64,000 nt of DNA, from assembly GCF_001522545.3 (NCBI RefSeq), contig NC_031776.1, positions 33,976,109 through 34,040,108 of the forward strand. Reading direction: 5' to 3'. A program made the position numbers and the translations under genes. How positions within the stretch are numbered: position 1 is the stretch's first letter; the number at the start of each line of letters is the position of its first letter. Below, piece after piece: positions 49,193 to 62,497 of this stretch. Source of the DNA: Parus major (Eukaryota > Chordata > Aves > Passeriformes > Paridae). The notes under the pieces are model-generated. The model had not been told where the DNA came from, ran no database searches, and worked only from the letters and a program-made list of their open reading frames with translations.

Positions 49193-50867
49193 CTGTAAAA
49201 AGCGGTGAAGATTAATGAACACATTTCTGCCACAAAAGGGACAGAATTATTCTACAGGCAAAGGAAATAGGACATATATTCTCATGAACAAGTAAAAGGT
49301 ACAAGTGGATGCTAATTAAAACCAGCCTTTTCATATGAATTAGGAGTAGCTTACCTTAATCAGAAATGTCTTCATTTCTCTCTATTCACCCTTTGAAAAC
49401 ATGTTTAACCTTTTTTAACTAATAATAAATTACTATTATTAATCTAAAGGAGCACATCCTATTCTAGTTGTGGACTTTTATTCATAAAATGGTAAATATA
49501 GTGTTACTATCATCATCTCAGAAGCATTCTAAACAGATAAGGCCTGCTGTAATCTGACTTTTGTAGAAAGTTAGAATAAAAATAAAATTTCCTCAGAAAT
49601 CTTTTTTATTGAAGGACAACTTACCTTTGGTTAACCTACCTTCAACTGACCATGTGTGTCAGGCAGCAGGACACTAAAGAAATGGAATGTTATTTTAACC
49701 TATGTAGACGTAACCCTGATTAAGAGTATATCCATTATATATAAAAATAAAATACAATATCCCTCCCCACAAAAAGGTTTGAAAAAATTGGCATATAAAT
49801 TTTACATTTTATTTCTATTGCTGTGTTTTAAAATTGGCCAGATCAATAATATTGAGATATAGTTCAATGATAATATAGGTATTATTTCTCCACTTAGAGT
49901 CAGTCTGGAGGAAATAAGCAGCTATGAAAAACCTGAAGTATCTGGAAGTTTATCCTGGCAGTGCTGCCACAATCTGAGCTACACCAACACACACAGCACT
50001 AACTGAGGTAAGAAATGCTTTATGGCCAGTTGGTTTTCTCAATATGTTATGTATTGTAATACAGACCTACAAGTCAGAAGATACATTGAGGACATGTGTT
50101 CATAAGTCACAGGGCTGGTGAAAAGTATATTTGAGGTGAGAGGCTGTCATTCATCCTCTCTGCATCTTTCTGCTGTCTGGTCAAGAAAGAGAACTGACAC
50201 TGCTCACCAAAGCAGCAGGAGTCAGCAGGAAAAGCAAAGAAACCCCAACATTAGAGAGAAATAATCCTTTTCAAGCTGGCTGCAGGAGCTGAAATGCTTT
50301 CTGGCATCTTACCCTCTTCCCCACCTATGGTTTTTAACCTGTTGGAAGCCTCAGCTTTGTACAGAAATCATCTTTTCTGCACTGATTTACAGAAGACATG
50401 AGGCAGGAACCTGACACGTTTCTTTACTGCTCTCTGACACACAGGAAAGGCTCCAACAACATCCTCCCACCTTCTCTTGTTTGTGAAGTCTTATCTGCCC
50501 TAACTCCTTCCTGCAGGCTCTGGAAATCAGGAGTAAATTAGAAAGATTATCTCCTTACAAACATCAGAATTTTGATTTTTTTAATGATCCAAAGCACCAA
50601 CCTGCTTGGTTCAAAATGCACTAATTTTAATAGTCTCCAAAACCTCTGTGTAAAAGTGGAAAGGTACATTTTCCCCATTTCCAACATATTTGGAAGATGG
50701 CACCTCCTTGCAGATGACCACTGGAGTGTGAAGAATAATACAGAGGACATGGCTTCTATCTTCTGTCAAATTGGGGTTTCAGCAGAACAGAAATGGGAGA
50801 TGAATATTATGCAACTACACAAAGATGATACTGGAGGCTGAAGGAGACAGAACTGAGCATCTATTGC

Positions 50868-51011
50868 CCCATCCTTGGAAGTGTCCAAAACCAGGCTGGA
50901 TGGGCTTGGAGAAACCTGGTCTAGTGAAAGGTGTCTGTGCCCATGGCATGGGGCTGGAACAAGATGGGTTTGAGAGTCCCTTCCAACCCAAACCATTCCA
51001 TGATTCTATGA
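50868..51011 (+). repeat. CR1 LINE 3' tail
   Basis: CATCCTTGGAAGTGTCCAAA, ACCAGGCTGGATGGGCTTGG, AACCTGGTCTAGTGAAAGGT and CCCTTCCAACCCAAACCATT end in CCATGATTCTATGA. It is a sense copy within the 3.3-kb GTDC1 intron. Confidence 0.92.
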
Positions 51012-52033
51012 TCTGTAAAAATCATCTTTATTTATCTATTAAAAGAAGATACTTAAAATGCATATTTTGAGAATAAATGTTTGTCAGTTTACAACAGATG
51101 TATGAAAAATAACTGCCACGAAAAAACAAAATATATATACAAAAAAATATTCCTTTCTCAGTGCCAGAAAACAATTCTTTTTGTTAGAACACCAGAAAAT
51201 GGCTGCTACTGTTTTCAAAAGATCTTTCACTTCACTTTCCCATCTTTACAGCTCAGTAAGTGAAACATGTTGCAAACACTGTGGCAGAGGCAGCTGCAGA
51301 ATGGCCAGAGCACACACAGATCATTAATTGAGAAATTTCAGCATAACTGCCTTCGATTATAAAGATGCTAAAGCTTAACTTGCACCTTAAAAGGCTCAAG
51401 CCCTATTCTTAATAATTCTTCCACCAAGAGAGAGGTGAGAAACATCATGGAAATGAATTTATTTCAGTTTAAAACAAGTGAGTTTTGCTGTTTCACTTAG
51501 GTCTGCACAGTGCCTAACCACAAAGCTTTTCAGTGGTGCTGTTATTAACTTCTTTCATTAACTCAGATTTGAGAAATACATTTGTTTTTAGCAACAATAA
51601 AGGACCGCAGCCTTTAAAATGTCTGGGTATTTTAGCACTGCACAATTTCTGAATACTAGATGAAAGAAATATAAGGATTTATCTGGTATGTTTACTGCCC
51701 TCTCTTCACAGGAAAAGTGCTGCAGTACATTTTAATTTCTGTTTATTTCCCTAAAACCCTCACCATAATTTCAGCTGGATGCAGTAAAAGCTATGGCCAA
51801 GCACGAGCTGAGTAGCTGCAGCTTTGTGAAGCATCCATGAAACAAAGCACCACTTTCAGCCAAGGCACAGGTCAGAAATCCCACCAACAGTGGGCACACC
51901 ATGGCAGCATTGGTGGACTTTATACAATAAATTGAGATGATTTTTTTAGAACAAAGTGGTTCAGCCACACTGATTTTATCAAGCTCTCCTCAGAACTCTG
52001 CTGGTACTTCAGTTTGCTACAGGGTCATTGTTT

Positions 52034-52299
52034 ATAGAATCACAGAACAGCCTGGGTTGGGAGGGACCTAAAAGCCCATCCCATTCCACCCTCTGCCATG
52101 GGACATCTTCCACCATCCCAGGGTGATCCAAACCCCATCCAACCTGGCCTTGGACATTTCCAGGGATCCAGGGGCAGGCACAGCTTCTCTGGGCACCCTG
52201 TGCCAGGGCCTCCCCACCCTAACAGGGATGAGTTTTCTCCTACTATCCAATCTAAACCTACTCTCTTTCAGTTTGAAGTCCATCCTCCATTTCCTGTCA
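52034..52299 (-). repeat. CR1 LINE 3' fragment (antisense)
   Basis: ATAGAATCACAGAACAGCCT, GGGTTGGGAGGGACCTAAAA, CCAACCTGGCCTTGGACATT and CACAGCTTCTCTGGGCACCC continue to CTCTTTCAGTTTGAAGTCCA. Because GTDC1 is also on the minus strand, this copy is sense with respect to the transcript and lies about 210 bp downstream of a splice donor. Confidence 0.92.
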
Positions 52300-52371
52300 C
52301 CACATGATTTTGTGAAACATTAATACAGAACAATTATTTTTTTTTAAAAATCAATACAGAATAAAAAATAG

Positions 52372-52394
52372 AAAAAAAAAAAAAAAAAAAAAAA
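52372..52394. repeat. Poly-A tract (23 nt)
   Basis: There are twenty-three consecutive A residues between a CR1 tail and the GTDC1 exon at 52508. In the transcript this is a U tract about 115 nt after the 5' splice site. Confidence 0.95.
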
Positions 52395-52507
52395 TAGAAA
52401 AATAATTAATACCAAAAGAAAATATATGAAGAAGGATTCCTCAGGGTTACAGTGCTGTAGACAGAAGAACACCTTAAATAACAAGGAGCAGTGCGAGCCA
52501 CACCTAC

Positions 52508-52675
52508 CATGAAAGAATCTGGTTGTATCCATACTGAAAATCCCTTTCCTGGCATTTCTGGACAGGATATGCCAATTGGTTCTCATGGAAGTAGAGGACC
52601 TTTTTCAATTTGCCAAGGTCAGGGCGGAGGGCGGTGAGTTCAGCCAGGTTAAGCACCGAGCTTGCAAAGAGGATC
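52508..52675 (-). CDS. GTDC1: GTDC1 internal coding exon, N-terminal domain (first visible exon)
   Basis: This exon encodes part of the N-terminal Rossmann-like domain (DUF3524 family) of tRNA-queuosine alpha-mannosyltransferase, which transfers mannose from GDP-mannose to queuosine in cytosolic tRNA-Asp. The 55 complete codons include LRPDLGKLKK, YFHENQLAYP and CQERDFQYGYNQ, which I recognise as vertebrate GTDC1 (about residues 61-115) with near-human identity. On the minus strand the acceptor reads ttttccag just before 52675 and the donor is gtaggt at 52507-52502. The exon opens with one base that completes a split Arg codon and ends with TG, the first two bases of a split Cys codon. Its 168 bp therefore keep the frame if skipped. 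The exon with the start codon is not visible to the right, so it lies beyond 64000 or went unrecognised. A divergent paralogue is unlikely given the match. Gene identity is recalled, not searched. Confidence 0.95.
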
Positions 52676-54424
52676 CTGGAAAACAAGGAGAGCAGTGTTT
52701 ACTGCCGGCTCACAGGGGTCACCCCTTCCCCTGCTCCCCACTCCCACCCCCCCTAGAAAAACATAACCCCTATAGGGACACATCAATAGCTAAGCCTTAA
52801 TACCATGTAGCAGCATTCGAAGTTTTGATCTCTTAAAAAGCAGCTGCTAAGAACCCAACTAGAAAAGCACCGAATCTCATTGGTCTTCCCGGCTCGGTTA
52901 CAGAGAGATGCAAAATAAAAAAAAAGCTGGATGGATTTTATTGAAAAAGGCAAGAAAAGCTGTATCTGAAGGACAAATGGAACAAAGATAAGGCTGACTA
53001 GGGAATACTTTGCTTGCCAGTTTCATTACACTTTACTTCTTTATGCAACCAACTACTGAAATTCAATATATGAGCAGGAATGGCACATGTTCATGTTATG
53101 ACATAAACCCTTTTGATTTATGCAGTGCACTTATCTAGTATGGTCTGCTTTTCTTTTTTTTTTCCTCACACTTTTCCTGTTTTATTTTCACATTTTTATT
53201 AGGTATTCTCTATAATGAAATGTTGTTTCTACCCTTGCACCCCAGTCCTACCGCTGCACTCCTGCTATTCCACAGTCCACAACACTGCACACATCCTTCA
53301 ATTAGATAAAGCAGGCACAAACAACACTAACAAGCTGCTATCTTAGCCTCGTGTAACTTCCCAGGCTATCAGAAAGTGAATGTATTTAAATGTGTAATAT
53401 GAAATCCTGACCCTACTGTAACCAGTGGCAGATTTCCCTCCATTTCACCAAAAGCATGTGAGCATCTCCTGGCCCCTGGCTAGCACTGCTTCCAAGCAAA
53501 GTGAATCCTGAACATGCAGAGAGCTGCAGAGCCTCAGACATTTGTTCTTATCAGAGGGGATTAAAAAAAAAAATTTTAAAAACTGAGATCAGGTATCTAT
53601 TGGACATAGAACATTAAGTTTAAAAACTACTTTTCAACACAGTCTGTTTCTGAATTGGATTTTTTTTTTTCCTATCCATCATTTTAGTAATTCAGATTCA
53701 GAACTGATTTATGCAATGTTTTATTCTTTTAAAATATTTTTTCAAAGTTTTTTTTTCTACTGTTATTCCCATTCTTTCTATTTTTGCATTAATTTTATGT
53801 TCAAGATTACTGCCAAACTGACATCCCTAATGTGATAAACTTCTGATTCTGACTGCCATCCTCAAAACTCATGAACTTCCCCAACATCCATCTAGATCAT
53901 ATATATTATATCATATCTCTGCTAACTTGCACCCTTCTTAGATAACCTGTATCTACAGAACAAGCACTTCCTAGGGCATTGATCCTGTATCCATCTTCAT
54001 CAACCTGGGTCAATGCTGATCTGAAAGGCTTACGAAAGTAAGAGATGACTGTTATTGCCTTGTTCATCAAATATTTGATGGTTCTAAAGGGCCTGTCACA
54101 CAGAATGCCAATTAAGATACGAGCTCAGGTTTATTATGAGCCATACTAGGAGGAAAAAATAGTTTTAGGTAAGTCATTACTTATTTGTCACAGTGAGTAA
54201 TGACCCCTGGACCTCAGAATGACCTGGGTGCCAGGCTCAAAGCAGAGCAGGAAAAGCTTCCTAGGGGCAATGTGAAATCTCTGCTCAGCACTAGAGTGAC
54301 AAAGAAAAATGCAAACTGGAGAAAACATACCCCAAAACGTGTAAAAATGAGAAGAAATGATTGCTTGGAAAAAATCTGGCTATTGACAAGCCAAGGGGGA
54401 AAGGCTTCATAGGCAAACAGGATG

Positions 54425-54650
54425 GCTTGACATTAGATAAAGGAAGAAGTTCTTCCCTGTGAGGGTGGGCAGCCCTGGCACAGGGTGCCCAGAGAAGCTG
54501 TGGCTGCCCCTGGATCCTGAAAGCATTCAAGACCAGGCTGGATGGGGCTTGGAGCAACCTGGGATAGTGGAAGGTGTCCCTGTCCATGGCAAGAGAGTGG
54601 AACAAGATGAGCTTTAAGGCCCTTTCCACCCCCAACCATTCTAGGACTCC
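54425..54650 (+). repeat. CR1 LINE 3' fragment
   Basis: CTTGACATTAGATAAAGGAA, GAAGTTCTTCCCTGTGAGGG, GGGCAGCCCTGGCACAGGGT and GCAACCTGGGATAGTGGAAG run to CCAACCATTCTAGGACTCC. This is the same subfamily as the copy at 40142-40380. Confidence 0.93.
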
Positions 54651-56686
54651 ACTTCTGGATTGCATTATAGTTTATCTTTTCCTTTACTGATTTTTCAAAA
54701 AAATTCCTTTCTGCCATGAGTTAGGGAAGAAAACTGAACTAATACAGGATGGTATTGATGAACCTGGCGGAGTTTGAAGGAAGAAAGGGGAAAAAGACAG
54801 CACACTGGGACTGAAACCATGGGAAGCAGCAAAGAGCAAGTGTGGGAAGTGCAGACAGTGGAGGTACCAAGGTTAACACAGTGACAGGAGACAAAAGGGC
54901 AATGGAGAACACAATGAGAAGAGATCCAAGAAATAAGCTTGGACAAAACCATGTAGCTCTGACACATCTTAACTTGCTCAGATCAACAATGGGATAATTA
55001 GGAGAAATAAAAAAAAAGATGGTTACAGGCACAGGCAAAAAAATAGTGTCTGCAGTCTTGGCTTAAGCAAACTGGAGGAATTCAACAGCATCATTAGAGC
55101 ACACTGGAGCCTGGCTTCTAGCATGGCAAAAAAGGCTGAAAACTTGGAAAGCTTACAAGAGATAGATCTAAATTTTCTCCACTGTAAATAGAAAGTGATA
55201 AGACTCATCTAACAAGCAGATCACTTATCACTGCCCAGCTCAGCACAATAAACTGGTGTCAAGAGAAAATTGTTGTGATGACTAGCAAATTCAGATGTAG
55301 AGACTGAAATGACATTGCCTATACTTCTTGCAGCAAGGCAAATAATTAAAATAACGCCACTGATTAGAAAACACTCTCCTTGATTCACTTCTGTTACTTC
55401 GCAGCACTTGCAGAATTTATCCCAACTCTGAGAGGTTCTCATGGCTGCTTCTTTACTGGCAGAGAAGCTGCTAACTACCAGCACTAACCAATTTCCCTGG
55501 CTTTACAAGCTTAAATAACACCTGACAGCACGAGTCCCCGTGAACATGCCCACAGAGCAGCCGCGTTCGTGGCTAATGGACTCACGCAGGGCACTGGAGG
55601 ATATGCTGGAGTGTATTTCCATTTAACACCTATTACAAGGGAAAGAAAGGAAAGTTTATTATAATGGAACGTGCAACATAAATATATGTCAGTTGTCATT
55701 CCGTGTGACATCAACTTTCATTTTACCTCGGGTTATTATTTAAGTAATAAATCCTAACAAGGTGAGCTTTATCATCCCACAGAGTGTATCCGGGAGGTAG
55801 AGACACAAGGTGATGGCAAGAACGCTCAAAACATGATAATTCCTGACAGCTGCTGCTTGAGCACAAGTTAAATTGAACAGTTTATCTCAGCATAAAGATG
55901 TTATAAGGTTTTATGTTTAATTTAAAAAAATTAACATAAAACCCAGAGAAAGCAGAGTTAGGCAATCTTTCACAAACATGACATACTACAATCACTGTAT
56001 AAGCTGGATTAGTACTTATTACCATGCTACTAGAGAATTAAGCTGTTTTTAGACCACCAAAGAGCTTTAAATTGCAACTTTTGTCTCTGTAAGAGAAACC
56101 TATATTTAAAACGTCTGCTAAATTCAAATTAGCAGCTACATCATTAACTTACCATCTCACAAAACCCCCTACAATTTCAACCGCTATTATGGTGTCCTTA
56201 TCGAGACCTATCAACACTGCAGCATTTAATATATACAGTGCTCTCCAATAAATACAGTGAGTGAATCCTCACTAAACCTGTGCTGAAGGTCACATTCCTA
56301 AAGCTCTGCCCCAGCTCTCCTCTCGAAAACATCCCCAAGCACTTTGCTGTGTGACGAGTGACCTTCTTGCACAGAGCAGGACCATCCCACATGCAGTAGC
56401 CCCACTGCCTTGGAGACTGGCCAGATTTCAGGACCACCATCCACACAAGCTGCAGTCCAAAGCCATGCCTGTGCTTCATCTGAATCAGTTCACAGTCCTT
56501 CTGAGGACCTGCTTGTGTGAAATTAGTTAAGCATGTGTTTAACTAAAATAAATATTCCTGGGAAGGAAGCTGAGTGCACTTGCAGGTTCAGAGAGGTGAC
56601 ACATCCACAGAATTCTCTGCCCTTTGCTACCGTCTTCCCCATTATTTCACTCCAAAGGACTGAAAAACAGTCAAATATAAAAGCCC

Positions 56687-56703
56687 TTTTTTTTTTTTTT
56701 TTT
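56687..56703. repeat. Poly-T tract (17 nt)
   Basis: There are seventeen consecutive T residues in the upstream GTDC1 intron. No retroposon body is recognised beside it. Confidence 0.95.
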
Positions 56704-57143
56704 AATTACCAACAGACAAAATTACTAATACAGGTTTCCACTTATATCAAGCAAATTATAATAGTGAAGGTGCTAAAGTATTTTTATTTGGCTTTATAAA
56801 TCTTCTTTGTGTCACACAGCCATGATTTACTCTTTTATGGCATTGCTCTAAATCTTTCAATTAAATTCCCATGCAACTTAACTAAAAACACATTTTGCCT
56901 TCCCCTTGGGAGACCACACAGGGCATATTTATGTATCTATGGATATGGAGGCTGAACTCTCCAATCCACCAGGCTTATAGAACAAAGCAAGTTTAAAACA
57001 GCAGCTGATTTGTAGTGGAATGTTCCTCAGTCTGGCAAAAGCTCTGCATGAAGGACAGATAAATGTGGCCACTATTGGTCAGTGGCAGTACAGGTAACCC
57101 AGCTCTCCCTGGAAAAGGAGGATTGCTGTAGAATACAATCCAC

Positions 57144-57167
57144 CAGCAGCAGCAGCAGCAGCAGCAG
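57144..57167. repeat. (CAG)8 trinucleotide repeat
   Basis: There are eight pure CAG units. The last two units plus GG form AGCAGCAGGG, which is mirrored one base later by CCCTGCTGCT at about 57171-57180. The repeat is intronic. The minus-strand poly-Ala and plus-strand poly-Gln readings are not supported as coding. Confidence 0.95.
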
Positions 57168-57420
57168 GGACCCTGCTGCTCTGCAAATAAAATCCAAAGC
57201 CATAATTCTCTGCTGCAAAACAACTACATTCACAGTAAAATGAGTTTATGATTGAAGATCTGGCAGTCCAGAAAAGAGCTATGAGCACTCTTCATCCTCC
57301 AGGAACAGTATTACAATAAAACAGACTAAAATTTGGATATGGCTACAAATATGAGCCTTTTAGGGAAAGAGGGTACTAAAATAACACTGTTCAGTAGATG
57401 GCACTGATTTAACCAGTGAG

Positions 57421-57590
57421 GCCCTGGCACAGGGTGCCCAGAGAAGCTGGGGCTGCCCCTGGATCCCTGGAAGTGTCCAAGGACAGGCTGGACAGGGCTT
57501 GGATCAGCCTGGGATAATGGAAGGTGTCTCTGCTCATGGTAGGGGTGGAACAGGACGAGTTTAAGGTCCCTTCCAAATCAAAACATCTTT
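57421..57590 (+). repeat. CR1 LINE 3' fragment
   Basis: GCCCTGGCACAGGGTGCCCA, GGGGCTGCCCCTGGATCCCT, AAGTGTCCAAGGACAGGCTG and GATAATGGAAGGTGTCTCTG run to GGTCCCTTCCAAATCAAAAC. It is in sense orientation. Confidence 0.92.
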
Positions 57591-60018
57591 ATTTTTGGAT
57601 TGCACTAGAGTTTATCCAAACCATTCTGCTCCATGTTGTCCCCTTGAAGGCCAAGGCAAAGCCAAGAGGTCTGACCTCAGACATCCACCTGGGGAAACAG
57701 GGGCTCCAGAGGGGATGGAGGCTTCTAGCACCTACAGATCAAACCTTGTGGTTCTGGTTCCTCCATGACATACTTTTCCTTGATTTCAACCCAGCAATTA
57801 GCCAAGTCCATAGATTTGGCTTTAAGTTATCTTTCAAATGTAAACAGTGTCTAAAATAGCACAATTAATGTCTGCAAACCTTAACAGACCAGTTATTTTT
57901 ATTTGTTATTACAGACATTTTTATATGATCAACTTACAGAAGTTGCATTTTTAACACTAGCCCAAGAACACACAAATTACACCACATATAAAATGCCTTT
58001 CCTTTTCCTATTACACAGTAGACAACACTGAATTTCTGAACAATAAATACTAATAAGTGGTAATATGTGACAGTAGACAGTATAATAAATAATAAATTAA
58101 CAATAATTTTTTGACATGGAATGTGCAAATGTCAAGAAATGCTTATAGATATTTTAACTCATAAATTAAGGTTTTTGTAGATAAAGATAATTTGCAATGT
58201 TTACAGAAATAATTAAGTCTTACTATTTTAATGGTCTTTATTTTTCAGAACAAATCACAAGGGTTGTCATGCCTTTCATCTTAATTAGGCCATGTGTTTG
58301 TCTTATTTATTTCTATGTACTTTCATAAACGTTTACAAATATTAATTGTAAAGAAAAATATTTTTTCCTCTTGCTGTAATTGCTATATGTACATACAGTA
58401 CAGTGATAAATATTCATGACTGCTACCAGTTCAATATTTAGGATTTGGGAGTTGCCTTGTATGTTAAAATACAGCAAGAAGAAAAAGCTCGGTTTCAACT
58501 TATACTGACAATCCTTTTTATGTATTTTTATTTTAAAATACACCACTTCAAAAATTAAAAAAGTTACATAAATGCATTTTTTAATTTGCAAATCATTTGG
58601 GTTCTCTCACAATTCCTCCCTACTGCTCTGATTCTTTACTTCCACCAGCTGATCAGAGTATTTATGTACTGGAATCAAATCACAAACAAAATTTCAGGCC
58701 AGATCCTTAGCCCACATAATTAAGAATCAGTCTTAAACACTTTTCCACTATTTTTTATGACCCTTAACTCAAAAAAATATCAAAAACCATGTGAAAACTG
58801 TGAATCAAAATTACTTCTCCATGTAATATCAAGAAGTAAGCTTGAAAGAGACTCACAGAGCAGACTTTTTAGGGGGGTGTATTCTGCTTGGACTGCTTTG
58901 CTTTTTAGGCAACCACACTGAAGCTTCTTAAATTTTATTAAGTGTGTGTGGTACTATTTTTTCCCTGATTTGTAATTAAATTTGGCTTCAATTAATTACT
59001 GACAGATGCACATTTTTACTTTAGTGGCCAGATTGTTCACCATGGGCTACATTGGCCTCTCTGTTCCCACGAAGGGAGAGGTCAGGACCAAGCAGTCAGA
59101 GCTGTGGTGATGGGGGGAAGGAGAAACCATGAATCCACATCGTTCTCTTCACTCAAATTCCATCAGCAACAAACAATGAAGCAAAGGAATTTTATTAGAG
59201 CAGAAAATGAGCAGATCAGAATAACCCACTAGTGAAAAGTAGCTATTGCTTTGTGATTTGTGTAAGATGGACAGACTAACTGCTAAAATAGGTACTGTGA
59301 TGGAGCAAAGAAAAAGTAGGAAGCAAGATAAATAGAGGACATAGTGACTGAAGGCAAAAAAATTCACCACAGGTAAATATACAGGATGCAGTGATGTATA
59401 ATGAAATGACATTTTAAAAGAAAAATGCTTGTGAAACTGATGTTCTACTCAATTAGGTAACATTTAAGCAGCATTATTTATTGGTTGTAAGGCTGCAAAT
59501 TAATTTAATTTGGTATCTTATCTGTCCAATTCTGGAGAGAAGCCAAACATGTCAAATGCCTGGCATGAACAACGCAATATGGCCAAGGGGTTGTAGCAGC
59601 AGGGAGAAGTCCTAGGGCTACACGTAACTACACTTCTTAATCTGAACAGCAAGCTTTGAGCATCGTTGCTTCACATCTCCCGGTGTCAGCTTGGATCCAG
59701 GACGGCACAGAGCAAACAGTCAACATCATGGATCTATGGATCCCACTGCAAGCAAGGCTGATTTATCCCACAGAACGGGAATCACACCCAGCACAGCACA
59801 GACCCATCACAACACCGAGGGCTTCCCTTAGAAAAGGTTTCTATCACGAGATGCTTGCATAAAGTAGAACAACAAATGAGTGGAACTCGTTTTCCATTAT
59901 TTTAGTAAGTTCTGGCAAAGTAAAAACTCAAATCTTCCCCCAGTTTTCAGATTTACACGTTTTGCATTTTAAAGACACAGAAGGCCTGCTCACTTTGCAC
60001 AACTGCAGAGAAAATCGG

Positions 60019-60088
60019 GGAATCTCAGAATTGTTTGGTTTGGAAGGGACCTTAAATATCATCAGATTCCAACTCCCCACCATGGGGA
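60019..60088 (-). repeat. CR1 LINE 3' tail (antisense)
   Basis: GGAATCTCAGAATTGTTTGG, TTTGGAAGGGACCTTAAATA and TTCCAACTCCCCACCATGGG are the inverted last 70 bp of a CR1. Confidence 0.85.
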
Positions 60089-62416
60089 AGTTTTGCTGAT
60101 TGTTACACTTCAAGTGCCCTGAAAATCCTATCTTCCAAAGTATTCCAGACTGCTTTTTATGTTGCTTTATGCACCTTGATACTTAAACACTTTTCTTTTT
60201 TTAAAGGAATTTGAAGACTGTGACTGAAAGGAACTTAGCTTTCTTAGCAAATGGCTCTCACGTTTTTCTAATATCCCACAGCTCTGATTTAATCTCGAGC
60301 AATCTACTAACAGCAAGTCATTTAAAAATTTTTTATGGAATCTCTTAGCTAAATTTCGTAAAAAAACTCCCACTCCAGAGCATCGACCCAAGGCATAACT
60401 ACTGCCTAAGAATGGGGACCCTCAGGAAAAGCAGGATTCTTCCCAGAAAACTAATACAGTCCTTGAAAAAACTCAGACTGTCATAAAACCTGAGCAGCTG
60501 GCAACTCTGTCACCATGAAGTATCCATATGGAAGACCGAGATGTGTCAAACTACCCAAAACGAGTTTGGATAGTGCAGAAGATGGAATAAATAATTCAGT
60601 ATCTTCAACACTTTCAACAGCAGGTAGTAGATATGCTACCTGCTCCTACAACGTGCCAAAATGTAACATGCGAGTGAGAGCGAGCGAGAGAATGTGAGTG
60701 TCTCCAACCTGTTTTCATGAGGATATTTTGCTCGAGGAACTTCTCTTTTTAGAGGCATATGATCCGTATCAGATGTTTGTCAGGAGCAGGCAGCACTACA
60801 GAACATTAGGAATAACTTAGTGATTTTTAATATATATTCACAAAGCGAATTCACAAAGTCCTCTGTATACATGTATTTTTTAAAAAGTATTTTTATCAAA
60901 TATTACCAAAAAAATGAAGGGAAATATGTATTTCTCCCAAATGCCCTTCACACTTATAGAATATTTGTTGCTACAGCATAGTGGCAACTTTCCTGCTGCA
61001 ATATAAGCTGAGCAAACTATTCCATGTGCTCAGCAAAGTGGCAATCAGAACCATAATTTAAATATTTCTGCTCCATGTTCATGACATAGTTCAACTATAA
61101 AACTACATTGTGCAGTGTCAGTCTTCTGCTTTCTCTTCCTGTGAGAAACAGTCACACATTGGTGCATAAACCTTCATCATTTACACTCAGAGAAGATAAA
61201 GTGACACTTCTGTTCCCCAAGAAATTAAAATAATTAAATGCTTAAGGGTCTTCATACCTGTCTTTGGAGGGACAAACTCCTTCCTACACAGATTTATCAA
61301 CCAATACTTCATCAAAAACACACAGACAGCAGGTAGACTGAGATTCAAAAGCACATCAATAAGGAAAATGACAAGTTTTGTGTACTGCACACTATTTTGA
61401 GCCCCTCCACTTTCTGATTAGAACATTTCTGTAACTCAGCAAAGCCCACACTCGCTACCAGATTTGAAGGATTGCACTGAAATGGCTGAGCGACCGACTG
61501 AAGTGAGATTTCAAAGAAGTGAGACAAACACTCGCCTAAATTCAAAAGCTGCCAAACATATTTCATCAGACTTTCAAAAGATAATTGTTTTGTCTGTTCT
61601 GAATTAAGCTTTAAGTGCTTTAAGAAAGATTTCTCTACAAACATGGCTAAAGATCACAAAGGGGAGCATTTGGAATGAATGGAACCCTTCAGTCATATAT
61701 TTATTTAATATCACTTGCATCATGCCTGGCATATACCATAAGCTGCTTTATTTCCATTTCCATAACATGATTTTAAGGATAATCTATACTGATGTCCAAC
61801 CATTTTATTTCACATGTTATCATAACAGGGTTTTTATTTATAATGCAACCAGGGAAAGATATGGAAATAAAAGGTCTCAGCTCTGCAGCTTGGAGCTCCT
61901 GACACGAGATGTAAGGGACAGATGCAAGAGCTGAGACAAACAGGAGAGAATTCAAAGAAAAAGAAAATATGTCAAACTCATGAGAGAATTTAACAGCCAT
62001 GGAAATGAAGCCTTTTGCCCATTTTCTTCTCCAGCTCCTGGCTGAGAGTTTTGCAGGGTTAACAACAACATTAGACATTTACAGTCATGTTTGGTCAATT
62101 TATACAACAGAGATCTGATCCTTGATTGAGCAACCTGTACCTCAACACTACAAGATATTGGTTTCCCCACATGCAAAAATCCAAAAATAAAATATTAATT
62201 TAATAAAAAAACACTTCTAGGCTTCCATATATTTCACAAATCATACTTTCCCAGCACATCTCATATGCAACTTCAGAATTTTTTTTTATCATTAAATAAA
62301 GCATCCAGTGCTAAATTCCCATTATTTCCCAGGAAAACAAAAGAGAAATATGTGCCTCTGGGGTTGGAGTCATATGTTAAGAAGTCAAAAACCACACCAG
62401 ATGCTTTCTAATCTTT

Positions 62417-62497
62417 AAGATTAAGAAACTGAGGCCAAGGTTTGTTTATCAAGGACCAACAAGCAAACCAGGGCAACAGTGAGAAGTCAGGAGCCCA
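62417..62497 (-). repeat. Possible MIR-like SINE fragment (antisense)
   Basis: AAGATTAAGAAACTGAGGCC is followed by AAGGTTTGTTTATCAAGG, then by ACAGTGAGAAGTCAGGAGCC. The first part fits the inverted MIR GATGAGGAAACTGAGGC motif well and the rest fits only loosely. Confidence 0.4.

Larger units (their letters stand above)
49193..52507 (-). other. GTDC1: GTDC1 intron (3.3 kb) between the two N-domain exons
   Basis: The intron is bounded by donor gtaggt (52507-52502) and acceptor ttttacag (49200-49193), joining a split Cys codon. It holds two CR1 tails in opposite orientation (50868-51011 and 52034-52299) and a 23-base A run at 52372-52394. On the transcribed strand that run is a U tract about 115 bases after the donor. 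The stretches 49260-50860 and 51020-52030 show nothing else recognisable. Confidence 0.88.
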
